From contig JAAVLQ010000001.1 of NCBI GenBank assembly GCA_012103075.1, forward strand, positions 496,001-560,000: 64,000 nt of DNA, read 5' to 3'. The translations under genes were made by a program, and so were the position numbers. The DNA is from Brucella cytisi. GTDB taxonomy: Bacteria; Pseudomonadota; Alphaproteobacteria; Rhizobiales; Rhizobiaceae. The notes below the pieces were generated by a model. That model worked only from the letters and a program-made list of their open reading frames with translations. It searched no databases and was not told where the DNA came from. Below, piece after piece: positions 1 through 9,162 of this stretch; positions within the stretch are counted from its first letter, which is position 1; every line of letters starts with the position of its first letter.

Positions 1-2151
1 CCACGTCGTCTGACGCTTGATATTCGCGGTCTCACCGTGCGTTCCAAGGACGTGCATGAAGACATCAAGGGCCCATCGGTCACAGCACCGGAACAGGCCA
101 TTCAAGGATTTCTGCGCAAGGCCGGTCTGACGGATGTAGCCCAAGCCCATATCCACTCCGATCCGAAGAAGGGTGATTTCTACGTCGCCCATCTGACGAA
201 GCCGGGCCGTGCAGCTGAAGAGATCGTTGCCGAATTGGTGCCGCAGACTATCCGCAATTTCCCATGGCCGAAATCCATGCGCTGGGGTGCTGCTTCCGCT
301 AGGCCGGGTTCGCTTCGTTGGGTACGCCCGCTACAGTCGATCCTCTGCACCTTCGGTCCTGAAACCGAGGAAACCGTGGTTATCGATTTCGATGTCGATG
401 GCATCAAGTCGGGCAATGTCACCTATGGCCATCGTTTCCTGAGCGACGGTCAGGCGATCAAGGTGCGCCGCTTCGAGGATTATGTCGAAAAGCTCGAAAA
501 GGCTTTCGTGGTTCTAGATGCCGAGCGCCGCAAGGAAATCATTTCGCAGGATGCGCATAATCTCGCCTTCGCTTCCGGCCTTGAGCTGGTCGAAGACGAT
601 GGACTTCTGGAAGAAGTGTCCGGTCTGGTCGAATGGCCGGTGGTGCTGATGGGCGAGTTCGAGCAAGAATTCCCGGCCATTCCGCCGGAAGTCATTCGCC
701 TCACTATCCGCGCCAATCAGAAGTGCTTCGTCACCCGCAAAGGGGCGAAACCGAAGCGCTTTCCAACCGCTTCATTCTGGTGTCGAACATTGCGGCCCGC
801 GATGGCGGCACGGAAATCGCCTATGGCAACGGCAAGGTCGTGCGCGCACGCCTGTCGGATGCGCTCTATTTCTGGCACACCGATCAGCATGATCTGCCCG
901 ACCTCGACAAGCTTGCCGCTTCGGCGGAAAAGTTCGGTCTTGAGCTGAAAAAGCCGCTCGATCAGCGCATGGCGCGTCTGGATGCACTGAATGTGACCTT
1001 CCATGCCAAGCTGGGCACGCAAGGCGCACGCATTGAACGCATTCGCGAACTGGCTGCGCAGATTGCGCCGCTGGTGGGTGCCGATCCGAAGCTTGCAGCC
1101 CGTGCCGCAGTTTTAGCCAAAGCCGATCTGACCACCGAAGTTGTCGGAGAGTTCCCCGAGCTTCAGGGCGCGATGGGTCGCAAATATGCGTTGCTTCAGG
1201 GCGAAGATGAAGCCGTCGCCGCTGCGATTGAAGAACACTACAAGCCGCAAGGTCCATCTGACTTTGTGCCAAAGAACCCTGTTTCGGTTGCCGTTGCGCT
1301 TGCCGACAAGCTCGACACGCTGGTCGGCTTCTGGGCGATCGACGAAAAGCCTACCGGTTCGAAGGACCCGTTTGCTCTGCGCCGTGCGGCACTGGGCGTG
1401 ATCCGACTCCTGCTGTCGCAGGAATGGAAGTTCCCGCTGCTTCCGCTCTTCCGCTCGGCGTTTGCCGCGCTGAAAGAAGGTCAGGTCCAGCGCAAGCTGC
1501 GCGAATTTGAAGCCAAGCTTGCTGCGGAAAACTCCGGTGATGTTGACGGCGAACAGGACGTCGACAACGCATTGGCCAGCTATGAAAAGCAGGCTCGCGC
1601 CGAGGCGGAGGCATCGTCCGAGCCGTTGCTGGTCGATCTTTTGTCGTTCCTCCATGACCGTTTCAAGGTGCATCTGAAGGAAGAGGGCGCACGCTACGAC
1701 GCCATCGATGCCGTGCTGACGCCGGATGCCGACAATCTGCTTCTGGTTGCGCGTCGACTGGAAGCGCTGATCGTCTTCATCAATGAAGAAGATGGCAAAA
1801 ACCTTCTGGCCGGTGCCAAGCGCGCCGCCAATATTCTCGCTGCAGAAGAGAAGAAGGGTACGAAGGTTGCAGACAGCGTGAGCGCTTCTCTTCTTCGCGA
1901 AGCGGAAGAAAAGGCGCTGTTCGAAGCTGTCACTCTGGCTTCGCAAGATGCCGAGGCGGCAATTGCCCGTGAAGATTTCAACGGTGCGATGCTGGCACTC
2001 GCCAAGCTGCGCGGTCCCGTCGATACGTTCTTCGAAAAGGTGCTGGTGAACGACGAGGACGAGAATGTCGCGCGCCAATCGTCTGGCATTGCTCGACCAG
2101 ATTCGTGCGGCCACCGGCAAGGTGGCGGATTTCTCGAAAATCGCTGGCTGA
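1..2151 (+). CDS. glyS: Glycine--tRNA ligase beta subunit, 5'-truncated, two frameshifts
   Basis: Beta subunit of the tetrameric (alpha2beta2) class II glycyl-tRNA synthetase, which charges tRNA-Gly in the cytosol. The reading frame is already open at base 1, so the start codon lies upstream of the window; about 716 codons remain. The segment [13 protein letters not shown] and the later [21 protein letters not shown] are typical of GlyS, the latter in its HD-like region. The frame breaks near 742-745, where a GGGG run apparently lacks one G, and again near 2068, where one base is extra. After correction the C-terminus ends at the TGA at 2149-2151. An essential gene cannot carry these lesions, so I infer sequence error. 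A terminator hairpin follows 23 bases downstream. Confidence 0.93.
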
Positions 2152-2173
2152 TTATTGGCAGTATGATAAAAAT

Positions 2174-2198
2174 ATGGCGCCTGTGGGCGCCATTTTTG
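2174..2198 (+). terminator. Rho-independent terminator after glyS
   Basis: An 8-bp perfect stem (ATGGCGCC at 2174-2181 with GGCGCCAT at 2186-2193), a 4-base loop, then a T-rich run. It lies just after the glyS stop codon, between glyS and a convergent minus-strand gene. Confidence 0.85.
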
Positions 2199-2216
2199 TT
2201 TATTTCAGACTTGGTC

Positions 2217-2606
2217 TCAGTTCGAGTGAACTGAGGTCGATCTCGCCCAATGCACTGGCCGGGGATCGCCAACGACCCGTACCGGCTTGGCGAGATCAAA
2301 GTCTTCTGCCGGTGCTGCGGCTGGCTCAAGCAGATCGTCCGGGACGGGCTGGCCCTGCATACGCGCCATATAAGCGCGAGCGCGCTTGCGGCGGGCTTCG
2401 ATTTCCTTCTGTGCGTCCAGTTCGGCTGCCTGCTTTTGCGCACAGGTGCCGCAGACTGGCAGGCCGTTGGTGCCAATCTTGTCATAGCCAATATAATCTA
2501 TGGAGCCGACCTGATAGGTCGGCGCCCCGCGCTCACCTCCGTTTGCGAAAGCAATTCCGGGCAGTCCGATGGCCGTCAGCGAAATAGCGATAAATCGCGA
2601 TAACAT
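2217..2606 (-). CDS. Small exported protein with a CxxC motif, unknown function
   Basis: 129 residues. The N-terminus ([21 protein letters not shown]) is a clear Sec signal peptide with an AFA cleavage site at about residue 21. The mature part carries a single CGTC pair near residues 52-55, then a charged, probably helical stretch (about residues 56-85, rich in E, K, R and A) and a proline/alanine-rich tail. It is convergent with glyS and shares the intergenic terminator. I do not recognise a named family. The CxxC could be a redox or metal site, but with one motif in a small protein this is only a possibility. The frame is intact and the start is the first ATG, so I think it is a real periplasmic protein. 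Confidence 0.7.
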   Translation of the reverse strand: MLSRFIAISLTAIGLPGIAFANGGERGAPTYQVGSIDYIGYDKIGTNGLPVCGTCAQKQAAELDAQKEIEARRKRARAYMARMQGQPVPDDLLEPAAAPAEDFDLAKPVRVVGDPRPVHWARSTSVHSN

Positions 2607-2771
2607 TATTCACCTCACGCATGAATAACATCATTATGACCTGAAAAACCTAACAAAACGCAATTTTTCATACGCAACCGTGATCGTCTTGCCGTGATTG
2701 TGCCCGGATAGGGGCGAGCTTGCTTGCACATCGCTTGCACCGGGGCCAGAGCTTGTGTAGGCAGAACGGGC

Positions 2772-2871
2772 TTAGAGCGCATTTCGATCTGATTGAGTCA
2801 GATCGGCGCTCTAACGGTCTGTTTTGACGCGCATCTTATCCGAAACCGTTTCACACTTTTCGGGATGCGCT
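2772..2871. repeat. Intergenic palindromic repeat, family A (copy 1)
   Basis: A head with an imperfect inverted repeat (TTAGAGCGC ... GATCTGA, then TCAGATC ... GCGCTCTAA) is followed by a core hairpin in which GCGCATC pairs with GATGCGC and CCGAAA with TTTCGG. A second copy lies at 5359-5454 and a headless, inverted one at 6333-6377. The element immediately precedes the Sua5 start region. Confidence 0.75.
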
Positions 2872-2903
2872 CCAACTTGGGACGCTCGAGAGGCGGAAAA
2901 CCA

Positions 2904-3886
2904 GTGTCCGATATAGTCAAATTCGATGATGAGGCAGTCCAGCGCGCGGTGGAAGTGCTGCGGCGCGGCGGTCTTGTCGCCATTCCAACCGAAACTGTTT
3001 ATGGCCTTGCCGCCGACGCTTCCAGCGGCGAGGGCGTGGCGGGTATTTTCGCGGCCAAGGGGCGGCCTCAGTTCAACCCGCTGATCGCGCATGTGAGCGG
3101 CATCGCCATGGCCGAGCGCTATGTCATTTTTGACGCTCTTTCGCGCAAGCTTGCCGAACTGTTCTGGCCCGGCCCATTGACCATCGTGCTGCCACTGAAG
3201 GACAGGCAGGACACTGCCCGTCTCATTTATCGTCCAATCCATCCGCTTGTGACCGCCGGGCTTTCGACCCTCGCCATCCGCATGCCGCTTGGCCGTGTGC
3301 ACGATATCATTGAGGGACTCGACAGTCCGGTGGCAGCGCCGAGCGCCAACACGTCGGGCCGCATCAGCCCGACAAGCGCCGATGCGGTTGCAGACGATAT
3401 TGGCGATAAGCTGGATCTCATCCTCGATGCCGGCCCTTGTGGTGTTGGGGTTGAATCCACCATCGTCAAGGTTGATGGCAACAAAGTGCATCTGCTTCGT
3501 CCGGGCGGGCTGGCTGCGGAAGAAATCGAGGCCGTCATCGGCGAAAAGCTCGTGCGCGCCGACCAAACATCGGCAATTCAGGCGCCGGGCATGATGGCAT
3601 CGCATTATGCGCCCGATGCTGCGATGCGGCTTGATGTCGGCTCGGTGCTGTCGGGCGAGGCCCTGCTTGCCTTTGGCCCGCAGCGCGTGGCCGGTTCTGA
3701 TACGGCAAAGGCGATCATGAATCTGAGTGCTAATGGAAATTTGCGGGAAGCAGCGGCCAATCTGTTCGACTTCATGCGCAGGCTGGATGCGACAGGTGCC
3801 GCCACCATCGCTGTCGAGCCTATCCCTTTGAAGGCCTCGGCGAGGCCATCAACGACCGTTTGAAACGCGCGGCGGCCCCGCGTTAA
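2904..3886 (+). CDS. sua5: L-threonylcarbamoyladenylate synthase (Sua5/YrdC type)
   Basis: Makes threonylcarbamoyl-AMP from threonine, bicarbonate and ATP, the first step in t6A37 modification of ANN-decoding tRNAs. The YrdC/Sua5 core is plain: GGLVAIPTETVYGLAADA near the N-terminus, KGRPQFNPLIAHV for the substrate site, and PVAAPSANTSGRISPT. The C-terminal Sua5 extension contains PGMMASHYAP. I chose GTG at 2904 because a GAGGCGG ribosome site sits about 9 bases upstream; the upstream open frame runs through a repeat element. One base is missing near 3828-3830, after which the product ends ...GLGEAINDRLKRAAAPR with the TAA at 3884-3886. At about 327 residues it is the long, two-domain form. 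Confidence 0.9.
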
Positions 3887-3911
3887 CATCCTCCTATGTA
3901 AGAGACAGACT

Positions 3912-5323
3912 ATGCTGGATACCGCTCTGATCGAACGTTTCTCCGCCATCGTGGGCGAAAAGAATGCGCTCACCGCGCCGGAAGATCTCGCCGCTTATCT
4001 CGTCGAGCAGCGCGATCTCTATCACGGTCGCACACCTCTCGTTCTTCGTCCGGGTTCGACGGAAGAAGTCGCTGCTATCATGAAGCTTGCCAGCGAGACA
4101 AAAACACCTGTTGTACCGCAGGGCGGTAATACTGGCCTCGTCGGGGGCAACAGCCCGATGAAAGCGGCGCGGCCATTATTCTGTCGCTTGGTCGTATGAA
4201 CCGCATCCGCAATCTCGATACAGTCGGCAATCTGGTAACACTTGAAGCCGGTGTCATTCTGAAGAATCTTCAGGAAGCCGCTGAAAAGGCCGGTCGCCTG
4301 TTCCCTCTGTCGCTGGGTGCCGAAGGCTCTTGCCAGATCGGCGGCAATCTTGGTTCCAACGCTGGCGGCACGGCAGTGCTTGCCTATGGCAACATGCGCG
4401 AGCTTTGCCTCGGTCTTGAGGTTGTGCTGCCGACCGGAGAGATTCTCAACGATCTTCGCTATGTGAAGAAGGACAATACCGGCTACGACCTGAAAGACCT
4501 TTTCGTCGGTTCGGAAGGCACGCTCGGCGTCATCACGGCTGCCGTGCTGAAAATCTTCCCGCAGCCGAAGGGCAAGGGCGTGGCTTATGCGGGCCTGCGC
4601 AATCCGGAGGATGTGCTGCGCCTGTTCCAGCTTGCGACGGAACATGCAGGCCCATCGCTGACCGGCTTCGAATTGATGCCGCGCGTGGGTGTGGAATTTA
4701 CGGTGCGCCATGTCGATGGCGTGCGCGATCCGCTCGAAAGCCCTCATGACTGGTATGTGCTGATCGATATTTCTTCTACCCGCTCGGAAGAGGATGCGCG
4801 CACGACGCTAGAAACGATCCTGACCGAAGCCTTCGAGAGCGACATTATTCAGGATGCGGCCATCGGCGAAAGCGTGGCGCAGGCACAGTCCTTCTGGAAA
4901 ATGCGTGAGGAAATGTCACGGGCACAGAAGCCGGAAGGTGGCTCGATCAAGCATGATATATCCGTGCCGGTTGCTTCCATTCCTGCCTTCATCCACGAAG
5001 CCAATGCAGCGACGCTGGAAATGATTCCCGGTGCGCGCATCGTTTGCTTCGGCCATATCGGCGACGGTAATCTGCACTACAACGTTTCGCAGCCTGTCGG
5101 CACCGACAAAGAAGCCTTCCTTGCGCGCTGGCACGAACTGAACCACCGTATTCACATGATCGTCGCGAGCTATACGGGTTCGATTTCGGCTGAGCACGGC
5201 ATTGGTCAACTGAAGCGTGAAGAACTGGCCTTCTTCAAGCAGGATGTCGCGCTCGACCTGATGCGCCGCATCAAGTCGGCGTTCGATCCGGCAGGCATCA
5301 TGAACCCCGGCAAGGTTCTGTAA
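3912..5323 (+). CDS. FAD-binding oxidoreductase (D-2-hydroxyacid/D-lactate dehydrogenase, GlcD-like)
   Basis: About 470 residues, the usual size of the VAO/PCMH flavoprotein family. The N-terminal FAD-binding domain shows PVVPQGGNTGLVGGN, then AEGSCQIGGNLGSNAGG and GSEGTLGVITAA. The C-terminal FAD-oxidase domain shows FGHIGDGNLHYN, where the histidines are the typical catalytic and metal residues, and SAEHGIGQLKRE, ending AFDPAGIMNPGKVL. These motifs fit D-lactate or D-2-hydroxyglutarate dehydrogenases; the exact substrate cannot be read from sequence. One C is missing in the CCC run near 4154-4156, so the gene appears as two overlapping frames that I join. It starts 25 bases after the Sua5 stop and may be co-transcribed. 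Confidence 0.88.
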
Positions 5324-5690
5324 AAAATAGCATATTTCCACGAAGTAAGACGGGCGATGTTAGCGCGCAGATCTGATTTAATCAGATCTGCGCGCTAACT
5401 GTTTTTGAACCCGCATCTTGTCCGAAAACCGTTTCACACTTTTCGGGATGCGCTTTAACCGCCCGTTTGTTTTAGTAAACACTTCTTCAGAAGAATTTCC
5501 GAATTCTTACACCGGTTGCAATCTGCTAACCAAAGGAAAAGGCAGGAAAAAGTTAACTTAACTCATTAAGCTCGTCGGTAATAAACCGCGCCTATTCTCC
5601 ATCTCAACGAAGAGCAAAAGCTCGACCAAGGGAAGTCGGAATAACCGGCTCCCAACAATAAAAAAAGACAGAGAGACAGAGGCGTCGAAA
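5324..5690. other. Intergenic region, 367 bp, with a large palindrome and a long leader
   Basis: The first part holds a family A repeat with an unusually perfect 41-bp palindrome (listed separately). The remainder up to the next ATG is A/T-richer than the coding DNA around it and holds no credible open frame. It may contain the promoter and untranslated leader of the downstream gene; I cannot place a convincing -35/-10 pair. Confidence 0.5.
5359..5454. repeat. Intergenic palindromic repeat, family A (copy 2) with a 41-bp perfect inverted repeat
   Basis: The head is a perfect inverted repeat: 20 bases at 5359-5378 (GTTAGCGCGCAGATCTGATT), one central T, then the exact reverse complement at 5380-5399. 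The tail (5400-5454) matches the core of copy 1, including the CCGAAAA...TTTTCGG and GCATC...GATGC pairings. As RNA it would fold into two consecutive strong hairpins. Confidence 0.85.
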
Positions 5691-6257
5691 ATGATGAGCA
5701 AGGGACTGAAGCCCGATTGGGCAGGACGGGAATTGCGGCTTGATCCGTTTCACTTTCCGCAGGTTGTGAGCTATGCGACCCAAGACGGGAGCAGCGACGT
5801 TACCTTCACCATCAACGAGCGCGGCGCAGTGATCCGGCAGGTTCTGCCGTCAAGCGGTCTGCCGATGTCCATCGCTCTCCCGGCCAACGCATTTGTCGGC
5901 GTTACCGCCCGTGCGGTGGAAGATGAGTTCGGCGAAATCACAGTGACGCTGGAGTTGATGCATGAAGACCCGCAGCTTTCCGTTCCCCTGCTGGTCGCCC
6001 ATGATTTGACCGACGTTGCCGCCGACTGGCGTGCACGGGCTGCAAGCTTCAATCTGCCGATGATGCTCGTTGAGGAAGACGGCGTCGCCCGCCCGCTTTA
6101 CGAAAGCACAGGCGCTGTCCGCGCCTACCAGCCGCAGGCTCGCCGTCAGGGGCAGGAGCCGCGCCGGCGCCGTCCGCGTTTTCTTGCTCGCCGCAAGACC
6201 GGTACGCTTGGTGTCCGTCTGGTGATCTCGGGTAAGGAAATCATTGCTCGAAATTGA
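5691..6257 (+). CDS. Conserved hypothetical protein, possibly DUF6101
   Basis: 188 residues, no signal peptide or membrane segment. It begins MMSKGLKPDWAGRELRLDPF and is rich in beta-prone segments through the middle. Near residues 145-165 it has a markedly basic patch (QARRQGQEPRRRRPRFLARRK). The type resembles the DUF6101 family of Rhizobiales, but I cite this from memory with modest certainty. The second Met gives an alternative start two codons later. The basic tail suggests contact with nucleic acid or acidic phospholipid; that is inference only. It stands alone between repeat elements, with a long upstream leader. Confidence 0.65.
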   Translation: MMSKGLKPDWAGRELRLDPFHFPQVVSYATQDGSSDVTFTINERGAVIRQVLPSSGLPMSIALPANAFVGVTARAVEDEFGEITVTLELMHEDPQLSVPLLVAHDLTDVAADWRARAASFNLPMMLVEEDGVARPLYESTGAVRAYQPQARRQGQEPRRRRPRFLARRKTGTLGVRLVISGKEIIARN

Positions 6258-6332
6258 ATCTGAAAAGGTTGCCTGAGATAAAGTGACCCTTTCAAAAATT
6301 CGGCTGACCTCAAAAGCCCCCGGACGTCTTGG

Positions 6333-6377
6333 GGCGCATCCCGAAAAGTCGAAACCGTTTTTCGGAAAAGATGCGCT
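6333..6377. repeat. Intergenic palindromic repeat, family A (copy 3, inverted, headless)
   Basis: The reverse complement of this segment matches the core of copies 1 and 2 (GCGCATC, CCGAAAAACGGTTTCGACTTTTCGG, GATGCGC). It lacks the palindromic head. Its right end touches the stop codon of the minus-strand enoyl-CoA hydratase gene at 6377-6379, so it may serve as that gene's 3' hairpin. Confidence 0.7.
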
Positions 6378-7150
6378 CAGAAAAGAAGACATCCGGGTTT
6401 ATTTTTTTTGCGGCTGAGGAACGCCATGACAGCCTCGCGGGCTTCATCGGAGGTAAGCCGTTCAGCAAAATGTTTGGCCTCACGCGCAATGCGTTCGGAA
6501 ACTTTTTCAGCTGGCATGCGCATCAGCGTACGGGCGATTTGCATGGCCTGCGGAGGCTTGGCAGCGATTTCTTCTGCGGCCTTCATCACTTCCGTTTCCA
6601 GCGCATCCTCGGCAACGATCTGATAGACGATCCCGGCTTCCTGTGCGGCTTCCGCGGTAAATCCATGACCGAGCGCCAGCAGGGCAAATGCCTTTTGATG
6701 TCCCATCAGCGGTGGTGCCAGCAGGCTGGAAGCTGCTTCCGGCACAAGGCCGAGATCGACGAAAGGCGTGCGGAACAAGGCGCGCGACGTTGCAAATGTC
6801 AGGTCGCAATGCAGGTGGATGGTCGTGCCGATGCCGATGGCAAGGCCATCGACACCGGAAACGATCGGCTTCTTTGCGCTGGAAAGAGCACCCAGAAAAT
6901 CGAGAATATCGTTGCCGAGATCGCCGCCCAATGCCGCGACCATGAAATCCTGCATGTCATTGCCGGATGAGAATGCACCCGGAACCCCGAGAAACACATG
7001 CACACGCACCGCGTCATCGGCATCGCCGTCCTTGAGCGCCTTTGTCATAGTGGCATACATGGCGCGGGTAATGGCGTTTTTCTTGTCGGCCCGGTTAAGA
7101 CGGATGATCTGGATCGCGCCTTTGCGCTCAATCAGGATGTGTTCGCTCAT
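6377..7150 (-). CDS. Enoyl-CoA hydratase/isomerase family protein
   Basis: 257 residues, the standard crotonase length. The oxyanion-hole segments are visible: GAFSSGNDMQDF and the GVDGLAIGIGTTIHLHCDLTFA block. LGLVPEAASSLLAP supplies the usual catalytic-site glutamate. It would hydrate or isomerise enoyl-CoA thioesters in fatty-acid beta-oxidation. It follows the acyl-CoA dehydrogenase gene on the same strand with only a 2-base gap, so the two are almost certainly one operon catalysing successive steps. The frame is intact. The C-terminus is short and ends KKNKPGCLLF. Substrate chain length cannot be told from sequence. Confidence 0.88.
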   Translation of the reverse strand: MSEHILIERKGAIQIIRLNRADKKNAITRAMYATMTKALKDGDADDAVRVHVFLGVPGAFSSGNDMQDFMVAALGGDLGNDILDFLGALSSAKKPIVSGVDGLAIGIGTTIHLHCDLTFATSRALFRTPFVDLGLVPEAASSLLAPPLMGHQKAFALLALGHGFTAEAAQEAGIVYQIVAEDALETEVMKAAEEIAAKPPQAMQIARTLMRMPAEKVSERIAREAKHFAERLTSDEAREAVMAFLSRKKNKPGCLLF

Positions 7151-7152
7151 GC

Positions 7153-8931
7153 TTATGCCTCCAGCGCGGATTTGGCGGCGGCAAGGCTGGCAGCGCCGGT
7201 GATGACTGTGTCTTTCAGGGACGATACTTCGGTAAGCATATTTTCCGCAAAGAAGCGGCTCAGCACTGCGCGACCGCTATCGTCATCCGCGAGCCCCGCA
7301 CGCGCGAGATAGGCGCCGCCGGAAACGAGTGACAAAAGCCGCTGATAAGGCGTGGCTCCGGCAAGTGCTGCCTCAAGCTGCCCTTCGGCAACTGCCTTTT
7401 GCAGCCAGTCCGTGGCTTCGCGGGCCTCATTGATGGCCTTGGAAAGGCGAGCGCCGGTTTCGCCGAGTTCCGGACGATTGGATGCGGCGGCCTTGTCGGC
7501 GTCGTCCTGCAATTCTGCAAGGAAGCCCTTGATATGCTCGCCATGCCCAAGCGGCAGCTTGCGCGCCACGAGGTCGATGGCCTGAATGCCGTTGGTGCCT
7601 TCGTAGATCGGGGTAATCCGGGCATCGCGCAGCAATTGCGCAGCACCTGTCTCTTCGATGAAGCCCATGCCGCCGTGAATCTGGATGCCCAGCGAAGCGA
7701 CATCCACGCCTGCATCGGTCGCGAAGCTCTTGGCTAGCGGCGTCAGTAGACCGGCGCGATCTGACCAGAACTGCTGATCCGCGCCCTCCGTTGCATGGCT
7801 CATATCAATGGCATGCGCGCAGGAATAGGTGATCGAACGGGCAACCTGCGTCAGTGCCTTCATGGTCAGCAACATGCGCTGGACGTCTGGATGCTCGATA
7901 ATCGGGCTCATGCCTTGCTTAGGATCAGCACCGATGGCGCGGCCCTGCTTGCGCTCCTTGGCATAGGCAAGGGCCTGCTGATAAGCGGCCTCGGCAACGC
8001 CGACACCCTGAATGCCGACCAGAAGACGCGCATTGTTCATCATCGTGAACATGCAGGCTAACCCACGATTTTCCTCGCCGATCAGGTAGCCGACGGCACC
8101 CTGTTCTTCATCCTTCACGAAACCATCGCCATAGATCATGGTGCAGGTTGGCGAGGCATGGATGCCCATCTTGTGCTCGAGGCCAGAGCAGAACAGATCG
8201 TTCCTGCGGCCAAGCGAGCCGTCATCGTTGACGAGGAATTTTGGCACGAGGAAAAGCGAAATGCCCTTCGTCCCGACCGGGGCATCGGGCAGGCGCGCCA
8301 GCACCAGATGCACGATATTGTCGGTCAGGTCATGCTCGCCATAGGTGATGAAAATCTTCTGGCCGAAGATGCGGTAGCTGCCGTCACCGGCGCGTTCCGC
8401 ACGGGTACGCAGTACACCAAGATCGGAACCGGCGTGCGGTTCAGTCAGGTTCATCGTGCCCATCCACTCGCCGCTGATGAGCTTTTCGAGATAGATGTCC
8501 TTCAACTCCTTGGAGGCGTGCTTTTCGACCGCTTCGACGGCACCCATGGTCAGTGTCGGCGCGATGGCGAAGGCCAGCGTGCCGGAGTTCCACATTTCGC
8601 TCACTGCCACCGACATCATCGTGGGCAGGCCCTGACCGCCATATTCCGGCGTGCCGGTCAGCGAGTTCCAGCCGCCTTCGATCCAGTCGCGGTAAAGCTC
8701 TTTCCAGCCCGGCGCGGTGGTGACAACGCCGTCCTTGACGGTCGCGCCATGCTTGTCGCCGGTGATGCGTAGAGGCTCGACGCGCTCTGAGGCAAACTTG
8801 CCAGCTTCTTCCAGAATGGCAGCGGCAAGATCGGCGGAGAATTCGGGGAAGCGGTTGTCATCGAGGGCTTTCTCCAGCCCTGCAACCTTCATCAGCGTAT
8901 GGGAAATTTCAGAAACCGGCGCGCGATACAT
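7153..8931 (-). CDS. Acyl-CoA dehydrogenase
   Basis: 592 residues, the long form with an extra C-terminal helical domain, in place of the roughly 380-residue classical form. It oxidises acyl-CoA to trans-2-enoyl-CoA using FAD. Visible elements are MNLTEPHAGSDLGVLRT (FAD/substrate loop), LGIQIHGGMGFIEETG, and ITPIYEGTNGIQAIDL, where the Glu of YEGTNG is the usual catalytic base. I start at 8931 because GGAGG lies 4-8 bases upstream; the open frame extends 27 codons further without a ribosome site. It heads a two-gene operon with the enoyl-CoA hydratase. No frameshift. Confidence 0.92.
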   Translation of the reverse strand: MYRAPVSEISHTLMKVAGLEKALDDNRFPEFSADLAAAILEEAGKFASERVEPLRITGDKHGATVKDGVVTTAPGWKELYRDWIEGGWNSLTGTPEYGGQGLPTMMSVAVSEMWNSGTLAFAIAPTLTMGAVEAVEKHASKELKDIYLEKLISGEWMGTMNLTEPHAGSDLGVLRTRAERAGDGSYRIFGQKIFITYGEHDLTDNIVHLVLARLPDAPVGTKGISLFLVPKFLVNDDGSLGRRNDLFCSGLEHKMGIHASPTCTMIYGDGFVKDEEQGAVGYLIGEENRGLACMFTMMNNARLLVGIQGVGVAEAAYQQALAYAKERKQGRAIGADPKQGMSPIIEHPDVQRMLLTMKALTQVARSITYSCAHAIDMSHATEGADQQFWSDRAGLLTPLAKSFATDAGVDVASLGIQIHGGMGFIEETGAAQLLRDARITPIYEGTNGIQAIDLVARKLPLGHGEHIKGFLAELQDDADKAAASNRPELGETGARLSKAINEAREATDWLQKAVAEGQLEAALAGATPYQRLLSLVSGGAYLARAGLADDDSGRAVLSRFFAENMLTEVSSLKDTVITGAASLAAAKSALEA

Positions 8932-9162
8932 CTTTCCTCCGAATATGTTTCGCGGACTTCTCCTCAGAAGCCCACCCTGCGCCGGCGCGTCATGCAATCC
9001 GGCAGGAGCCATTTTGGCTGTTCAATACAAGAGCTATCGGCTTATTACGTAAACGTCAATATAATGCAGCCGCTTCATAGCCATTTGTATGGAGGTGAAC
9101 GAACCGGGCATTATCCGCCTGTGAGGACCGAATCTCGGCGGTTACAGATAATGCTGTCGAGG

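Noticed and set aside
1113..2120. Long minus-strand open frame opposite glyS
   Set aside because: Shadow of the GC-rich glyS coding strand; no recognisable protein and no ribosome site.
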